Shown here one piece after another: positions 16,851 through 25,328 of a stretch of 51,739 bases of DNA (positions are counted from its first letter, which is position 1; each line of letters opens with the position of its first letter). Position numbers and translations under genes: made by a program. The stretch is taken from assembly GCA_009694465.1 (NCBI GenBank), contig SHUW01000003.1, forward strand, positions 1 through 51,739, read 5' to 3'. Below the pieces are notes generated by a model. It did not search any database. It had not been told where the DNA came from and saw nothing but the letters and a program-made list of their open reading frames with translations. This DNA comes from Ilumatobacteraceae bacterium. GTDB lineage: Bacteria; Actinomycetota; Acidimicrobiia; Acidimicrobiales; Ilumatobacteraceae.

Positions 16851-18413
16851 ATGGGGAACGCATTTTCCGAGTCTCAGCTGGCGCCCAAACATGTAATTGT
16901 TGTTCTCCTTGACAGCCTTAATCGGCATCTTTTGGGGGCTTACGGAGGATCGGAGTTCACAACCCCCCATTTGGATCGTTTTGCTGACGATGCGCTCGTC
17001 TTTGATCGGCATCACACGGGATCTTTGCCCTGTATGCCGGCACGCCATGATCTGCTTGTTGGAGCCTTGGATTTCCCCTGGCGTCCTTGGGGATCGGTGG
17101 AGATTTGGGAAGACGCGATTACGTATTCGCTGCGCGCTGCGGGCGTAACAACGATGCTTATTTCAGATCATCCGCACCTTTTTGAAGTTGGGGGCGAAAA
17201 TTATCACACGGATTTCACGGCTTGGGAATATGTGCGTGGGCATGAGAACGATCCTTGGAAGACTCGCTCAGATACATCGTGGATCGGTACCCCGGCACTC
17301 CCAGTCAGGGATCCGTGGCGTGGTCACTACAACTATCAGGATTCACGAACTTGGTTTAAAAGTGAAGAGGATTTTCCGGGTCCTCAAACAATGCGCGCTG
17401 CTGTGAATTGGCTGGAAACAAATGCTGGACATCATGAGCGCTCTTTATTGGTCATCGACGAGTTTGATCCCCATGAACCCTTTGACACACCCGAGCCATG
17501 GGCTTCTCAGTATCGCCAAGATCAAAATGATCCTTGGCTGATTTGGCCCCCCTACGTCGTCAACGGTGTCACCGATGGGATTCTGACAGAACAGGAGGGT
17601 CGTGCTTTAAGGTCCGCCTACGGATCCAAATTATCAATGATTGATCATTGGTTTGGGCGTTTACTTGACGCGGTGGATGCCTCACCAGATGCTCACGACA
17701 CAGCAGTCATTGTCTGCACAGATCACGGCCATTACCTTGGTGAAAAAGATGTGTGGGGCAAACCGGGTTACCCGATACATGACACTTTGGGACATATTCC
17801 GTTAATGATTCGGTGGCCAGGAGTTGAAGCGGGTCGTGTGTCGGCGCTGACAACGACAGTGGATATTCACGCCACTTTATGCGACATTTTTTCAGTGGTT
17901 CCTGAGCATCGCACACACGGAGTGTCCCTAGTGCCACTAGTAACTGGGATGGTTTCGAGTGTTCGTGATCATTGTCTATCGGGTTATTGGGGACGCGAAA
18001 TTCAACTCGTGACGCAGACGCACACATACACACGAGGTTCTGTGGGTGAAGGCTTTCCACTTTCAATGTGGTCCAACCGTTGGAGCACCATGCCACTACA
18101 CCTAGCGCCTCAGTTGCGTCTTCCACGTCCTGATCAGCGGGCTTTTCTTGACACAATGCCAGGAACGACGGTCCCTGTCATCCGTCAGCCTTTTGAAATG
18201 GGGGACACGTTGCCTTTTTGGGCTTATGGAGGTTTGAAGAATGAGAACCTCCTCTACGACCGCCAAAGTGATCCTCAACAGTTACAGAATTTGGCAAGCG
18301 CTCAGGGTCAATTGATCTCGCCACTTGAGAGTGAATTACTTGAACACATGAAGCAAGCGCTTGTAGAAATCAATGCGCCGCAAGATCTCATGCAACGCCT
18401 TGGTTTGCTCTAG
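16851..18413 (+). CDS. sulfatase family protein (FGly motif CMPAR)
   Basis: 520 aa from ATG 16851. The FGly motif is C61-M-P-A-R. The first metal motif reads LLDSLNRHLLGAYGG, with DS in place of DD, as in a wide subfamily of shorter sulfatases with a PCMPAR signature. Later CTDHGHYLGEKDVWGKPG supplies the other metal ligands. It is about 235 residues shorter than the sulfatase at 3499 and not a close relative. Probably cytoplasmic, with no signal peptide. Its stop overlaps the xanthine-dehydrogenase-type gene by 4 nt (CTAG). Confidence 0.85.
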   Translation: MGNAFSESQLAPKHVIVVLLDSLNRHLLGAYGGSEFTTPHLDRFADDALVFDRHHTGSLPCMPARHDLLVGALDFPWRPWGSVEIWEDAITYSLRAAGVTTMLISDHPHLFEVGGENYHTDFTAWEYVRGHENDPWKTRSDTSWIGTPALPVRDPWRGHYNYQDSRTWFKSEEDFPGPQTMRAAVNWLETNAGHHERSLLVIDEFDPHEPFDTPEPWASQYRQDQNDPWLIWPPYVVNGVTDGILTEQEGRALRSAYGSKLSMIDHWFGRLLDAVDASPDAHDTAVIVCTDHGHYLGEKDVWGKPGYPIHDTLGHIPLMIRWPGVEAGRVSALTTTVDIHATLCDIFSVVPEHRTHGVSLVPLVTGMVSSVRDHCLSGYWGREIQLVTQTHTYTRGSVGEGFPLSMWSNRWSTMPLHLAPQLRLPRPDQRAFLDTMPGTTVPVIRQPFEMGDTLPFWAYGGLKNENLLYDRQSDPQQLQNLASAQGQLISPLESELLEHMKQALVEINAPQDLMQRLGLL

Positions 18414-20692
18414 AGGCAAATGTCGTAAGGACGAATGGGAACACGTGGTAACTCTCGTCCGGTGGCGTTGCGAATGGCGTTTGCAATCGCAGGAGTGACA
18501 GAGATGCACGGTGGTTCTCCGACGCCCTTGGCTCCGAGTGGTGACTTTGGCTCAAATTCTTCAATCAACACCATCTCCACTAATGGAGCGTCTAGAAAAG
18601 TTGGAAGTAGATAGTCGGTGAAACTTGGATTTCGAACCTTGCCGTCCTTGACAATGATTTCCTCCATCACTGCCAATCCAAGGCCTTGAGCGATGCCCCC
18701 TTCAACTTGGCCTTGCACAGAAATGGGATTGAGTATTCGTCCGACATCTTGCGCAGTCGCAATCTGAACAACTTTCACTAGTCCTAATTCAACATCAACA
18801 TCGACGACGGCACGATGAGCCACAAAAGCAAAAGCTACATGGCAGTTGCCTTGACCATTCTCATCAAGGTCTTCAGTGGGCGGATGGTGATATTCCTCGG
18901 TGCGATCAAGATTGATTCCCTTGCTGGCTTCGCTGACCGCTATTCGACGACCTGAGAGAATGTCCACGATATCGGTTTCCTCAATCCGCACATGATCACG
19001 CGAGAGTTCAAATGTCAGCGCTGCATGATCAAAGAGGTCTTCTAAAACTTTTTCACAAGCAGCCTTGACGGCACCACCACTCATCCAAGTTTGTCGGCTG
19101 GCCGAGGTTGAACCCGCAGAACCTACTTGAGTGTCGATCGTGTCAAGCAAAACCTCATCCACGCCGAGAATTGTGCGTGCAATCTGCTGGGCCAGCATGG
19201 TGAATCCTTGACCCACTTCTGACGTTGCAAATTTCACCGAGACAACTCCGTCAGTCATGCGGCACCGCGCAGTGGAATAGTCATCAAAGCCTTCGCTGTA
19301 CATGAGATTCTTCATGCTGACTCCCCAACCCACACCGCGAACGATGTTTCCTGGTTGCGCAGTGAGTCCTGTACCGCCGGGAATTTGACGGATATCAGCG
19401 TTGGGTAACAACGGTTCTGGCATGGCAATAGCGTCAGTTTCACGAATACATTGCTCGACGGGCGCAACGCTGTCCATGATCTGACCCGTGATCAGTCGAT
19501 CACCGGTCTCCATCACATTTCTCAAACGAATCTCAACGGGGGAGAGACCTAGGGCGACGCCCAATTTCTCCATTTGGCTTTCATGAGCGAAACAGGCCTG
19601 AACGACCCCGAAACCACGCATCGCTCCACAAGGTGGATTATTGGTACGAACCGCCCAGCCTTCAACCGATGCAGTGTCGCATTTGTAGGGGCCTTGGGTG
19701 TGGGTAATGGCATTGATTAAAACTGCGGGAGACGTGCTGCAATAGGCCCCGCCGTCAAACAACATTGTGCTTTCTATCTTGAGTATTTTCCCGTTGCGGT
19801 CGGCGTGATGGCGCATCCAGATGGTGGCAGGGTGACGGTGAACATGACCGTAAAAACTTTCCTCGCGACCATAGGAGATCCTGACTGGGCGCCCACTCTT
19901 GAGAGCTAACAGGCAGGTGTGGACTTGCAAACTGATGTCTTCACGAGCGCCGAAGGCGCCACCAACACCGCCCAAGACCAGCCGAATTTTGTCCTCAGGA
20001 ATATTGAGACAGGCGGCGATTTGTTTTCGATCTTCGTGTAACCATTGCGTGGCGACATAAAGTTCTAGTCCTTCGCCACCTGAATCGGGGATTGCCAAAG
20101 CGCTTTCGAGACCGAGAAAAGCTTGATCTTGCATGCCAATCTCGTATGTTCCTTCAACGATGACGTCACCGACGATTGACTGATCTCCGGTGATGATGCG
20201 CTGATGGCGATAGACATTTCCCTGAGGATGAATCTGCGGCGCAATTCCCGAGACGCAATCTTGTGGATTCGTGACGGGTGTCAAGATTTCGTACACAACT
20301 TTGATCGCTGCCAAAGCTCGCTTGCACGTTTCAGGATGATCTGCCGCTACTGCTGCGATTGGCTCACCGCAATAGCGCACGGTGTCACCGATGGCAGCGA
20401 AGACTGGTTGGTCGCTCATGATTAATCCGTAATAGGGATTTCCGGGCACGTCTTGAGCAGTGACAACACATTCCACACCGTCAATCGCTAAGGCAGCGCT
20501 GTCATCTATCGAAATAATCTTGGCGTAAGGATGCGGACTGCGAAGTGTGGCACCCCACAACATGTTCTCGGACCACATATCGCTTGAAAAAGCAAAGCCG
20601 CCTTGTACTTTTGCGACGCCGTCTGGCCGATGGGCATTTGTACCGAGTGTGCCAGCGCGAGTTGATGTACTCGTTGGGTGAGTCGTTGTCAC
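18410..20692 (-). CDS. xanthine dehydrogenase family, molybdopterin-binding large subunit
   Basis: 760 aa from GTG 20692, coupled to the upstream 2Fe-2S gene by a GTGA overlap. Mo-domain markers are GGVGGAFGAREDISLQ, CGAMRGFGVVQACFAHE and the catalytic glutamate in GAKGVGEPP. The CO-dehydrogenase loop AYxCSFR is absent, so this is a hydroxylase of the xanthine/nicotinate/aldehyde type rather than CO dehydrogenase. With the FAD and 2Fe-2S subunits it makes a complete heterotrimer. Substrate unknown; an N-heterocycle is likely. No accessory gene for cofactor insertion (coxD, xdhC) is nearby. Confidence 0.9.
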   Translation of the reverse strand: MTTTHPTSTSTRAGTLGTNAHRPDGVAKVQGGFAFSSDMWSENMLWGATLRSPHPYAKIISIDDSAALAIDGVECVVTAQDVPGNPYYGLIMSDQPVFAAIGDTVRYCGEPIAAVAADHPETCKRALAAIKVVYEILTPVTNPQDCVSGIAPQIHPQGNVYRHQRIITGDQSIVGDVIVEGTYEIGMQDQAFLGLESALAIPDSGGEGLELYVATQWLHEDRKQIAACLNIPEDKIRLVLGGVGGAFGAREDISLQVHTCLLALKSGRPVRISYGREESFYGHVHRHPATIWMRHHADRNGKILKIESTMLFDGGAYCSTSPAVLINAITHTQGPYKCDTASVEGWAVRTNNPPCGAMRGFGVVQACFAHESQMEKLGVALGLSPVEIRLRNVMETGDRLITGQIMDSVAPVEQCIRETDAIAMPEPLLPNADIRQIPGGTGLTAQPGNIVRGVGWGVSMKNLMYSEGFDDYSTARCRMTDGVVSVKFATSEVGQGFTMLAQQIARTILGVDEVLLDTIDTQVGSAGSTSASRQTWMSGGAVKAACEKVLEDLFDHAALTFELSRDHVRIEETDIVDILSGRRIAVSEASKGINLDRTEEYHHPPTEDLDENGQGNCHVAFAFVAHRAVVDVDVELGLVKVVQIATAQDVGRILNPISVQGQVEGGIAQGLGLAVMEEIIVKDGKVRNPSFTDYLLPTFLDAPLVEMVLIEEFEPKSPLGAKGVGEPPCISVTPAIANAIRNATGRELPRVPIRPYDICL

Positions 20693-21183
20693 GATGCGTC
20701 CCGTTGAGAGATGACAATCTTTACGGCTTCAAGGATGCGCCCGTATCCTGTGCAACGACAAATATTGCCAGATAAAGACTCACGAATTTGATCATCGGAG
20801 GGTTCTGGATTGGAGTCAAGCAAGTGGTGCACAGCGACTATGAACCCAGGAGTGCAAAAACCGCATTGCACTCCGCCGGCAGCGAGAAATGCTTGTTGAA
20901 TATCGGTGAGCGAGCCATTCTCTCCTAGACCCTCGACGGTGAGTATTTCCGTGTCGACGGCGGCGGCGGCCATCACCAAGCAGGAACAAACAGCTTGAGA
21001 GTCCATGACAACTGTGCAACTACCGCATTCACCTTGTTCGCAGGCTCCTTTAGCTCCTGGCAATCCAAGACGCTCGCGCAAAACATAGAGCAAACTTTCA
21101 CCGATCCAAGCATCTTTAACCGGATGACTCTGACCGTTAACCTTCAAAGTGTAAATCTCGTTACCTAATTCTTGTGCACTCAT
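20689..21183 (-). CDS. 2Fe-2S subunit of molybdenum hydroxylase
   Basis: 164 aa from ATG 21183, which overlaps the FAD-subunit stop (ATGA); the frame is open further upstream, but the residues before this start lie inside that gene. Plant-type cluster cysteines are in GACEQGECGSCTV and the second cluster in QCGFCTPGF and NICRCTGYG. It passes electrons from the Mo site to FAD. Middle gene of the three-gene operon. Confidence 0.93.
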   Translation of the reverse strand: MSAQELGNEIYTLKVNGQSHPVKDAWIGESLLYVLRERLGLPGAKGACEQGECGSCTVVMDSQAVCSCLVMAAAAVDTEILTVEGLGENGSLTDIQQAFLAAGGVQCGFCTPGFIVAVHHLLDSNPEPSDDQIRESLSGNICRCTGYGRILEAVKIVISQRDAS

Positions 21184-22028
21184 GCTAGGGACCTCACTAA
21201 GAGTCGTTGAGCCAAGATCGCCACACAATGTCGGCGATATGCGGCGGTTGATCTGTGATCATCTATGGGTGTGGCCTCATCCGAGACCCGACGCCCAAAT
21301 TCGACGGCGAGATCAGCATTGATCTGCGCGCCGGCACGCAATGAAGTAGTTTTACGCAACCATTTCTCGGCTTGTGAGCAACGAATGATTGTGGGTCCGA
21401 CGGAGCCCAACGCGATGGAGATCAATCCTTCTTCCGTATCGCGCACTAGGCAAGCTGAGGCGGTGGCGATGACCATGGCATTGCGTGTGCCGACTTTTGC
21501 ATAGCCCTGCCAACCTTGTATGACGGGAACTGTGATGGAGTGCACAAACTCACCAGAGCCAAGAGCGTTCTTCTTGACCCCGAGCATGAACTCTCCCCAG
21601 GCAACATCTCGTGTTCCCTGCGGTCCAATGAGATGAATGACTGCATTAAGAGCTGAAAGGACGGGAAGTGAGTCACCTGCTGGAGAACAGGTTCCGAGAT
21701 TCCCCCCCAAAGTGCCTGCTGCCCGAATCTGCGGAGATCCAACGGTTCGAGCAGCCTGAGCGAGCGCTGGAACAAGTTCGGCAATCTTGCCGGTCTCCAT
21801 CACGGAGTAGGGAACCGCCGAACCAATAGTGACGGTTTGTTGCGTATGTCGATGCGACCACTCATGGAGTTCTTCCACGCGCCGCAGATTGATCACTGTT
21901 TGTGGCTGACGTCCGTGGAGATTGACCTCAACCATAAAGTCTGTTCCTCCAGCAAGCAGGCTCGCATTCGGGTGCTCACTAAGAAGGTCAATCAATTGAT
22001 CGACGCTGGTGGGGCTGAAAACTGGCAC
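21180..22028 (-). CDS. FAD-binding subunit of molybdenum hydroxylase
   Basis: 282 aa from GTG 22028. FAD contacts are visible as LLAGGTDFMVEV and AGTLGGNLGTCSPAGDSLP. First gene of the FAD/2Fe-2S/Mo operon. The start has TAAACT 6 nt upstream inside a 17-bp element shared with the operon at 30192. The element overlaps the stop codon of the preceding membrane protein gene. Confidence 0.92.
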   Translation of the reverse strand: MPVFSPTSVDQLIDLLSEHPNASLLAGGTDFMVEVNLHGRQPQTVINLRRVEELHEWSHRHTQQTVTIGSAVPYSVMETGKIAELVPALAQAARTVGSPQIRAAGTLGGNLGTCSPAGDSLPVLSALNAVIHLIGPQGTRDVAWGEFMLGVKKNALGSGEFVHSITVPVIQGWQGYAKVGTRNAMVIATASACLVRDTEEGLISIALGSVGPTIIRCSQAEKWLRKTTSLRAGAQINADLAVEFGRRVSDEATPIDDHRSTAAYRRHCVAILAQRLLVRSLA

Positions 22029-22034
22029 TCGCCT

Positions 22035-22051
22035 AGTTTACATTTTGTTAA
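22035..22051 (-). promoter_or_regulatory. 17-bp operator/promoter shared with the second Mo-hydroxylase operon
   Basis: Minus strand TTAACAAAATGTAAACT, identical base for base to 30215-30199 and at the same distance (6 nt between TAAACT and the GTG start). TAAACT is the -10. TTAACA-AAA-TGTAAA is an imperfect inverted repeat with one mismatch, as expected for a dimeric regulator. The -35 region here is poor. Confidence 0.65.
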
Positions 22052-22452
22052 TCGCCACCACAGTCCAATGATGCTTGAAGTGAGACTTTTTGTTTGAGTT
22101 TGATCACAGAGGCTGTCCCTGCGACGGTCATGAGAAGCAGCACGATACCGTAGGCGATCCATGGAAGCCCTCGACCGGCTGTGAGAAGGTACACATCGGG
22201 TGCTGAAAATGAGAGCATGGTCAGACCTCCCCAGACGATTGATTGGCGAATTTCGTGATACTTCAGGGCGACCGCCATGCGACTAGAGGCCCGCGCAAGA
22301 ATTGGCGAGGAAACGATTTCAATCACCGCAAATATCCAAATATTGATCCCATATTTGGCGAAATAGAGTTCAGCGGTGGCGATCCGCACAAAACTCCACA
22401 GGATGATTAAGCCAAACCAGACTTTTTGCACATAAAACCGCTCTTGAATCAC
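22048..22452 (-). CDS. small integral membrane protein, unknown function
   Basis: 134 aa from GTG 22452. About four hydrophobic segments are visible (VWFGLIILWSFV, IWIFAVIEIVSS, WGGLTMLSFSAP, AYGIVLLLMTVAG), with the short N-terminus and the C-terminus charged. I do not recognise the family. Its start has TAGCCT 7 nt upstream. It lies directly in front of the three-subunit Mo-hydroxylase operon with a 19-nt gap, and the downstream promoter sits on its stop codon, so it may be transcribed separately. Confidence 0.65.
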   Translation of the reverse strand: MIQERFYVQKVWFGLIILWSFVRIATAELYFAKYGINIWIFAVIEIVSSPILARASSRMAVALKYHEIRQSIVWGGLTMLSFSAPDVYLLTAGRGLPWIAYGIVLLLMTVAGTASVIKLKQKVSLQASLDCGGD

Positions 22453-22459
22453 CCTAAGA

Positions 22460-22465
22460 AGGCTA
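22460..22465 (-). promoter_or_regulatory. -10 (TAGCCT) of the small membrane protein gene
   Basis: TAGCCT on the minus strand, 7 nt from GTG 22452. A TGTGAA lies 16 nt further upstream as a possible -35. The divergent gene at 22488 has TATTTT 4 nt and TAGGGT 9 nt before its start, so its promoter is unclear. Confidence 0.35.
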
Positions 22466-22487
22466 AACGGCGTAGGGTATTTTCACA

Positions 22488-23246
22488 GTGTTTAACAAGA
22501 GTCATCCATCACAGGTCACCAACTCAGCCACAGGACCTTCTCCGAAACGGGATTTGTCATTGGCCTTACATGCTTTTACTGCCTCAGGCGTTTTAGTGGG
22601 AATGGCGGCCTTGGTTGCGGTGCTTGATGGATCGGCCCGCTTAGCCATAGTTTGGTTGATTCTCGCCCAACTCATCGATGGCATTGATGGCCCACTTGCC
22701 CGTCGCTTACTGCCTGAGGAGGCGACGACGAAATTCGACGGATACATCCTGGATTTAGTTATTGATTTCGTCACCTGTGTCTTGGTGCCTGCTGCTTTCC
22801 TTTGGCAGTTTGAAATGGTTCCGCACGACAGGGCCGGAATGATTGCGATTGCTGCGATGTTGTTGTTCTCCTGCCTGTGGTTTAGCCGAACTGATCAACA
22901 GGATGATGAGAACTGGTTCCATGGTTATCCGGCCTCGTGGAATATGGTCGTGCCAACGCTGTGGCTGCTCGATACTCCACATGCAGTCAATCTCGTTGTC
23001 GTGGGAGTTCTAGCAATCCTGACGATGACGAATATTCAATTCGCCCACCCAGTGCGAGTCGTGCAGTGGCGAGCATGGAATATGGCATCCATCACTTTTT
23101 GGGTGCTCGGAGTTTTATTTGCAACTATGGCTGCGCCCGACATTCCGGCATTGCTCATTGCCCTGACTGTGCTCGGCCCGCTGATGATCTTTACGGCAAC
23201 GACTGCTCGTGCCGTTCATAATTTGGCAGCGAAAAAATACGCCTGA
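22488..23246 (+). CDS. pcs: CDP-alcohol phosphatidyltransferase, phosphatidylcholine-synthase-like
   Basis: 252 aa from GTG 22488, with several membrane helices. The CDP-alcohol signature is seen as D-G-P-L-A-R, then F-D-G-Y-I-L-D-L-V-I-D (DGxxAR...GxxxDxxxD). Further matches such as WFSRTDQQ, GYPASWNMV and FAHPVRV are characteristic of Pcs enzymes, which condense CDP-diacylglycerol with choline. Choline phospholipids are uncommon in actinobacteria, so the head-group could differ. It converges with an LLM gene whose terminator overlaps its last codons. Confidence 0.68.
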   Translation: MFNKSHPSQVTNSATGPSPKRDLSLALHAFTASGVLVGMAALVAVLDGSARLAIVWLILAQLIDGIDGPLARRLLPEEATTKFDGYILDLVIDFVTCVLVPAAFLWQFEMVPHDRAGMIAIAAMLLFSCLWFSRTDQQDDENWFHGYPASWNMVVPTLWLLDTPHAVNLVVVGVLAILTMTNIQFAHPVRVVQWRAWNMASITFWVLGVLFATMAAPDIPALLIALTVLGPLMIFTATTARAVHNLAAKKYA

Positions 23247-23266
23247 CCCTGCAGGACTTTAGGCGT
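23232..23266 (-). terminator. probable intrinsic terminator of the 30192-to-23259 operon
   Basis: On the minus strand a hairpin with 6-bp arms ACGCCT/AGGCGT (23266-23261 and 23244-23239), loop containing the palindrome CCTGCAGG, is followed by ATTTTTTC (23238-23231). The U-tract is read from the opposite gene's coding strand. The arms cover both stop codons. Confidence 0.5.
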
Positions 23267-24266
23267 GCGGATCCCAATCAGCGAAAGCGTCAATTGTTGC
23301 CGTCACGTCTCCTAGGGGATACAAAATTGGTGTAGTGCATCCGTGGTCTATGTAGTGCTTAACTTTTGCTCTCGCTTCATCTGGCGTTCCGCTCGCAGTC
23401 AACAACTCTACGATTTCGTCGGGGACCAATTTGCTGGCGGCTTCTACCTGCTCGTGAGTTGCAGGCCATGTCAAAACTTCTGCGACTTTATCGAGTAAGG
23501 ATTGTGGAACACCTGAAGCTTTCATGATGTGCGGTTGTTGACCGAGGTATTGAGTGACCATCAGGCGGGCCATGTCAAGTGCGGTCTGGCGATCTTCATG
23601 GACGCTGCAAACAACCAACTGCGGGCGGTCGATGTCATCAAGCGAGCGACCTGCTTTGTGAGCACCGCGTGCCAATGCCTCTAAAGCTTGATCGTTGTAG
23701 TCAGGTGAGACGAGATAATTCAGCACGACACCATCGGCGATTTCGCCAGTAAGTTCCATCATCTGCATACCTGTCGCTCCGATATAGATGGGCACGTCTT
23801 TAGGTCGCCGGTCTTGGTACACATAATCAAGTTCCACACCGTCTAAATGAACATATTCGCCATGAAAAGTGACAGTTTCGTTATGCAACAAGGCACGTAC
23901 TGAATTGACAATCTCACGCATCACTCGCAAGGGCTTACTACGATCAATGCCGACCTTTTGCGCAAGTGGATCCCACCATGCTCCTATGCCAAGGATGACT
24001 CGGCCTGGCGCTAAATCATCCAGGGTGGAAAAAGTTGCCGCTAGTCGGGCTGGGTTTCTACTCCAGCAATCTACGACGCCACTACCGACCTTTATTCGTT
24101 CGGTGACACTGGCAAAGGCTGCCATCGGTACCGTGGCCTCGCGTACTAACCGACTTTCTGCCTGCCACACAGCATCGAAGCCCTTAGTCTCGGCGTATTG
24201 AGCAAACGCCATACCCTCACGAATGGGATGAGCGTCTTGTAAATAGATAGCCACAGATTGTTTCAT
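23259..24266 (-). CDS. LLM-class (F420-type) oxidoreductase
   Basis: 335 aa from ATG 24266; the longer open frame runs into the amidohydrolase gene and is not supported, while AAAGGTCGGGAC lies before this ATG. Luciferase-like features are [36 protein letters not shown] and IYIGATG. It resembles the Mer/F420 branch. Last gene of the second Mo-hydroxylase operon, 37 nt after the SsnA-like gene, so it may reduce or oxidise an intermediate of that pathway. Flavin or F420 use cannot be told from sequence. Confidence 0.8.
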   Translation of the reverse strand: MKQSVAIYLQDAHPIREGMAFAQYAETKGFDAVWQAESRLVREATVPMAAFASVTERIKVGSGVVDCWSRNPARLAATFSTLDDLAPGRVILGIGAWWDPLAQKVGIDRSKPLRVMREIVNSVRALLHNETVTFHGEYVHLDGVELDYVYQDRRPKDVPIYIGATGMQMMELTGEIADGVVLNYLVSPDYNDQALEALARGAHKAGRSLDDIDRPQLVVCSVHEDRQTALDMARLMVTQYLGQQPHIMKASGVPQSLLDKVAEVLTWPATHEQVEAASKLVPDEIVELLTASGTPDEARAKVKHYIDHGCTTPILYPLGDVTATIDAFADWDPHA

Positions 24267-24303
24267 GTCCCGACCTTTGTTGTGAGAGTTTTTAGATACT
24301 TGC

Positions 24304-25326
24304 TCATAGCAGTGCGAATAATTTTTGCGCTGATTCAGCGGCTTTGGCCCTTGTCTCGTCAAGATCAACTCGCACGGGTCGTCCGTCGGTGAGAAGTTTT
24401 TCCCCGCTGGACGATGTGATCTCGAGGGCGCGAATCCCCGGTGTGAAGGCCGTGTGCCATGGGCTTTCGACACTGTCGTAATTCCATGTCACGGAATCGC
24501 TTTTGCATTCCGGCATGAAGTGATACGAGTTCTCAATCCAATCTTGGGTTGTTTGCGGAGTGATGGTGAGATCGTGGGAGCGACCTGCAACATATGCAAG
24601 GCGCATTTCCTCAAGCATGTCAGCTCCAATTCCATCGGTTCCTAAAATCACTTTGTTTGTTGCACGCGCTGGAAATGCGTACCCGACACCATTATTCATA
24701 TTGCTGCGCGGATTGTGGGCGATTGTTCCCTTGAGTTGTCGATCGAGGTGAACACAGTGCACCAGAAGCCAGTCATCTTTGGCTAAATGTTCCAATCTGC
24801 GCCCTGCATCGTTGTCGTTTGCCCCTTCTGCGACATGTATATGAACGCCAACACCGAGGTCTTGTGCCAGGTCTGCGGATTGTTGTAGCAGTTCATCAGA
24901 ACATGTAAAAGCCGCGTGCACTCCCACCATGCCGTGCCCGCCAGCGCGTATAAAACGCTCATTCTCTTGTAGACCACGTTTGGCTCCGTCAGGACCGTGA
25001 CGATCCGTCACTCCATACGAACACATCACACGAACTCCGACTTCTTGACACGCTTGGGCGATCACATCAAGGCTTCCTTCGATTGCCGATGGGCTTTCGT
25101 GATGATCAATGATTCCTGTCGTGCCGCTCATGAGGGCTTCCATGGCCCCCAACTTGGCAGACCAATAGATCATCTCGAGATCAAGAGCCACATCAAGTCG
25201 CCACCAAACTTGTTGCAAAATACTTAAGAAGTCTGTCGGCGCAACAGGGGGAGCAGGCATTCCGCGGGCCAGGGATGAATACAAATGATGATGCCCGCAG
25301 ATCATCCCAGGCGTCGTAGCAGGCAC
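24304..25326 (-). CDS. SsnA-like aminohydrolase lacking part of the usual flanking domain
   Basis: 340 aa from GTG 25326, only 2 nt after the TAA of the preceding gene. It starts straight at the first metal motif ([11 protein letters not shown]); other SsnA/guanine-deaminase-type enzymes (about 440 aa) have about 55 residues of beta-sandwich before it. Other metal ligands are kept: [15 protein letters not shown] and GTDGIGADM. The stretch that normally holds the SLEPGKxADL region is shortened, but the far C-terminus (WHTAFTPG...GRPV) is present. It may be a minimal active hydrolase or a decayed one. SsnA genes accompany Mo-hydroxylase/hydantoin operons in other bacteria. Confidence 0.75.
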   Translation of the reverse strand: MPATTPGMICGHHHLYSSLARGMPAPPVAPTDFLSILQQVWWRLDVALDLEMIYWSAKLGAMEALMSGTTGIIDHHESPSAIEGSLDVIAQACQEVGVRVMCSYGVTDRHGPDGAKRGLQENERFIRAGGHGMVGVHAAFTCSDELLQQSADLAQDLGVGVHIHVAEGANDNDAGRRLEHLAKDDWLLVHCVHLDRQLKGTIAHNPRSNMNNGVGYAFPARATNKVILGTDGIGADMLEEMRLAYVAGRSHDLTITPQTTQDWIENSYHFMPECKSDSVTWNYDSVESPWHTAFTPGIRALEITSSSGEKLLTDGRPVRVDLDETRAKAAESAQKLFALL

Positions 25327-25328
25327 GG

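Noticed and set aside
18410-22028. Aerobic CO dehydrogenase (CoxMSL)
   Set aside because: Subunit order fits, but the active-site loop AYxCSFR is missing and GAMRGFG is present, so it is another Mo hydroxylase.
24267-24473. 69-residue extension of the LLM gene at 23259
   Set aside because: It overlaps the SsnA-like gene on the same strand, has a low-complexity look, and a ribosome site precedes ATG 24266.
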